In this document: one piece after another, positions 62,178 to 64,000 of the stretch
How positions within the stretch are numbered: the first letter of the stretch is position 1
Layout: the number at the start of each line of letters is the position of its first letter
Assembly (NCBI RefSeq): GCF_028769735.1
Contig: NC_088178.1
Span: forward strand, 23,200,357 to 23,264,356
Source of the DNA: Zonotrichia leucophrys gambelii
Taxonomy: Eukaryota > Chordata > Aves > Passeriformes > Passerellidae
Direction of reading: 5' to 3'
Length of the DNA stretch: 64,000 bases
The notes under the pieces: generated by a model
The model's database searches: none
Told to the model about the DNA's origin: nothing
Seen by the model: the letters and a program-made list of their open reading frames with translations, nothing else
Made by a program: the position numbers and the translations under genes

Positions 62178-64000
62178 AGCAAAGGGTTCTGTGTTTAGGG
62201 CCTGGAGAATTCTCTGTAGACTTCTACTACATATATTAAGGAGGGGCTTACTCTTGGATAAAATAATTTTCTAAGCATTATCAGTCTCAAGGTTATGAAT
62301 AGCATTCCAGAGTTAATGAGAAGAAAATTCTCAGAGATCCATAGCTTCAGATGGTACCAGTATTAAAATGGTTTATTGCTTATTTTCAGCTACTTTTCAT
62401 ATATATGCGTTTTAGAGGGTTAAATAATGTGTTAAAAATTGTGAAGTATGAGATATTATGGTAAGTGTGGCCATATAAGAACAGAAGATAGATAAATGCT
62501 GAAATCAAAAATGGTATCATGTTTGTGATGAGAATTTAATATCCATGTGCAGTGCCCCGGAACAGAAGTACTTTATAGCCCTTGAAAAAGGAGCACAAGG
62601 CAGGACAGAAAGCTTCTCCAAAGTGATAAGGCACTGATGAATTTCAGTGCCTTTCCCTGGCAAACCTTCTGGTCTGCAGAGTTTCTGCCCCTTCTCCCTG
62701 CTGGGCCTTGGGAAGGAATGCTGCTGCTGCTGCAGTGCTTTCCTCTCCAGCCCTTTCTGCAGCAATGTGAGACCCAGCTGGACCTTCTCATTTTTGTTAA
62801 ATGCCTGATTTACACTTGCATTTGCACTGCAGGAACAGTAATGCAGGAATCTGGGTGACAATGAGGGAAAACCCAGACTTTTACTAAAAATTCATTTCTA
62901 ATAAGAAAAAACTGTTAACCAAAATGACAAAAAAAGTGCTTGCTCCTGTAATAGATCTGAGATTTTAACTGCTGTAAAATTTCCCTGCTGTGAAAGCACA
63001 TGAATTCCTTTGCTTTTACAGCAGTAAATCTTCTTGTAATACTACTTATACTTAGTTCCATGTATTAAAAGACTCTGAATGACTTCTCTGCATTGTGTTA
63101 TTTTTCCTTTTACAATCTACTCTAGTTATGGGCTTCACATTTTCCTGTCCTCTGGGCCCTCTAAAATGGCTGCTGCAGAAGAGCTGTGATGTCATCAAAA
63201 TACTCAATTTTGTTCTTATTTCTACCACTGCAAACTAGAAGAAAGATTGAAGTCACACTGGTTTAAGATATTTACCGCAGGATTTATATCATATTGTTGG
63301 AATTCTTGTGATGGTCAGGCATCAGGAGATTCAGTGCATTGAAATATGCTGCAAAATAGATAAAGTGGGAAAAATAGGAAGGGTGAGGTTTGCAAACAGT
63401 GAGTATTGTACAGTTCAGAATCTAAAAAATACTAGGGATTAGACAGAATTAGATCAGATCAGGCTGGAGATCAGAGAGCAAGCCTAACATCACTGAGTTT
63501 GTCAGAGGCTCACTTTCAGCTAAGAAGCCAGGAATGGTTTTCTCCATTTCTTAGGAAGCAGAACGCCGGGTGCAAAGTGATATTTCACAGTCATTCTGGC
63601 AATCAGAGTGAAGGGAATAAAGGAGCTTTCCACATTTTGCCACCCTGTGCTGCAGTTCTTAGGAATATTGTCAGAGGTTCATTTCTGCCTATTTTGAGCC
63701 CCTGATGTTGCCCAGGCAGCCAGAGGAGACATCTCTGTTCCTGCAGAGGAACAGGCTCTATTTAGATATTATCACTGAGCACGACTGACTTACCATTAAT
63801 AACTGAAGAGAATTCCGGGAAGGCATCTGCTCAAATAACAGCAATAAATTACAGGATATGGTAAGATTTCCACATTAGAAAGGCAAACAAACAAAACATT
63901 AAGACTGTGTTACTTTAGAGAGGAGAAAAATAATATGTAATTCAAAGGAGGTACATAAGGGACTGAATAATATGTAGAAATAAGTTCTTCTGTTTGCCCA

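Larger units (their letters stand above)
60471..64000. other. Region upstream of SPATA6
   Basis: It holds a CR1 fragment (60536), two local tandem repeats (60893, 61100) and a GTTT microsatellite (62131). Beyond these, nothing is recognisable. No exon of AGBL4, the next gene in mammals, could be identified. Confidence 0.65.

Noticed and set aside
60900..64000. Search for AGBL4 or another upstream gene
   Set aside because: No carboxypeptidase-like exon or other recognisable protein was found; the 114-codon - strand frame at 62517-62861 has no known similarity.

Overview
This is vertebrate nuclear DNA, almost certainly from a bird. It holds split genes with GT-AG introns, a CpG-island promoter and short CR1 LINE fragments, and the introns are compact. 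I cannot name the species. I found no bacterial, viral or mobile-gene system and no clearly novel system. The window is essentially two known genes with their tails facing each other.

Positions 1-15200 (+ strand) hold the 3' two thirds of SLC5A9 (SGLT4), a sodium-coupled sugar transporter of the plasma membrane. Ten coding exons between 1575 and 14861 join in frame into 504 residues plus a stop. The N-terminal part, roughly 175 residues by comparison with the mammalian protein, lies before base 1. A canonical polyadenylation signal sits at 15171. The last intron carries a pyrimidine tract of about 230 bases and ends in a tandem NAGNAG acceptor.

Positions 15200-24350 are intergenic. I see no gene there, only a large AAC/AAT microsatellite near 16.3 kb and the tail of a CR1 element.

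Positions 24350-60254 (- strand) hold the complete coding region of SPATA6, needed for the sperm head-tail connecting piece. Thirteen exons at matching phases give 467 residues plus a stop, reading from 60254 down to 24706. The first exon lies in a CpG island (about 59880-60470). A near-perfect RFX-type X-box lies 57 bases upstream of the ATG, as would suit a sperm and cilium gene. A G-quadruplex-type motif touches the start codon.

Positions 60500-64000, upstream of SPATA6, hold a CR1 LINE fragment, two small tandem repeats and otherwise unrecognised sequence. In mammals the order is also SLC5A9, SPATA6, then AGBL4, with SLC5A9 and SPATA6 convergent, so the pair supports both identifications. 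AGBL4 is not visible here. The two genes have no known functional link.
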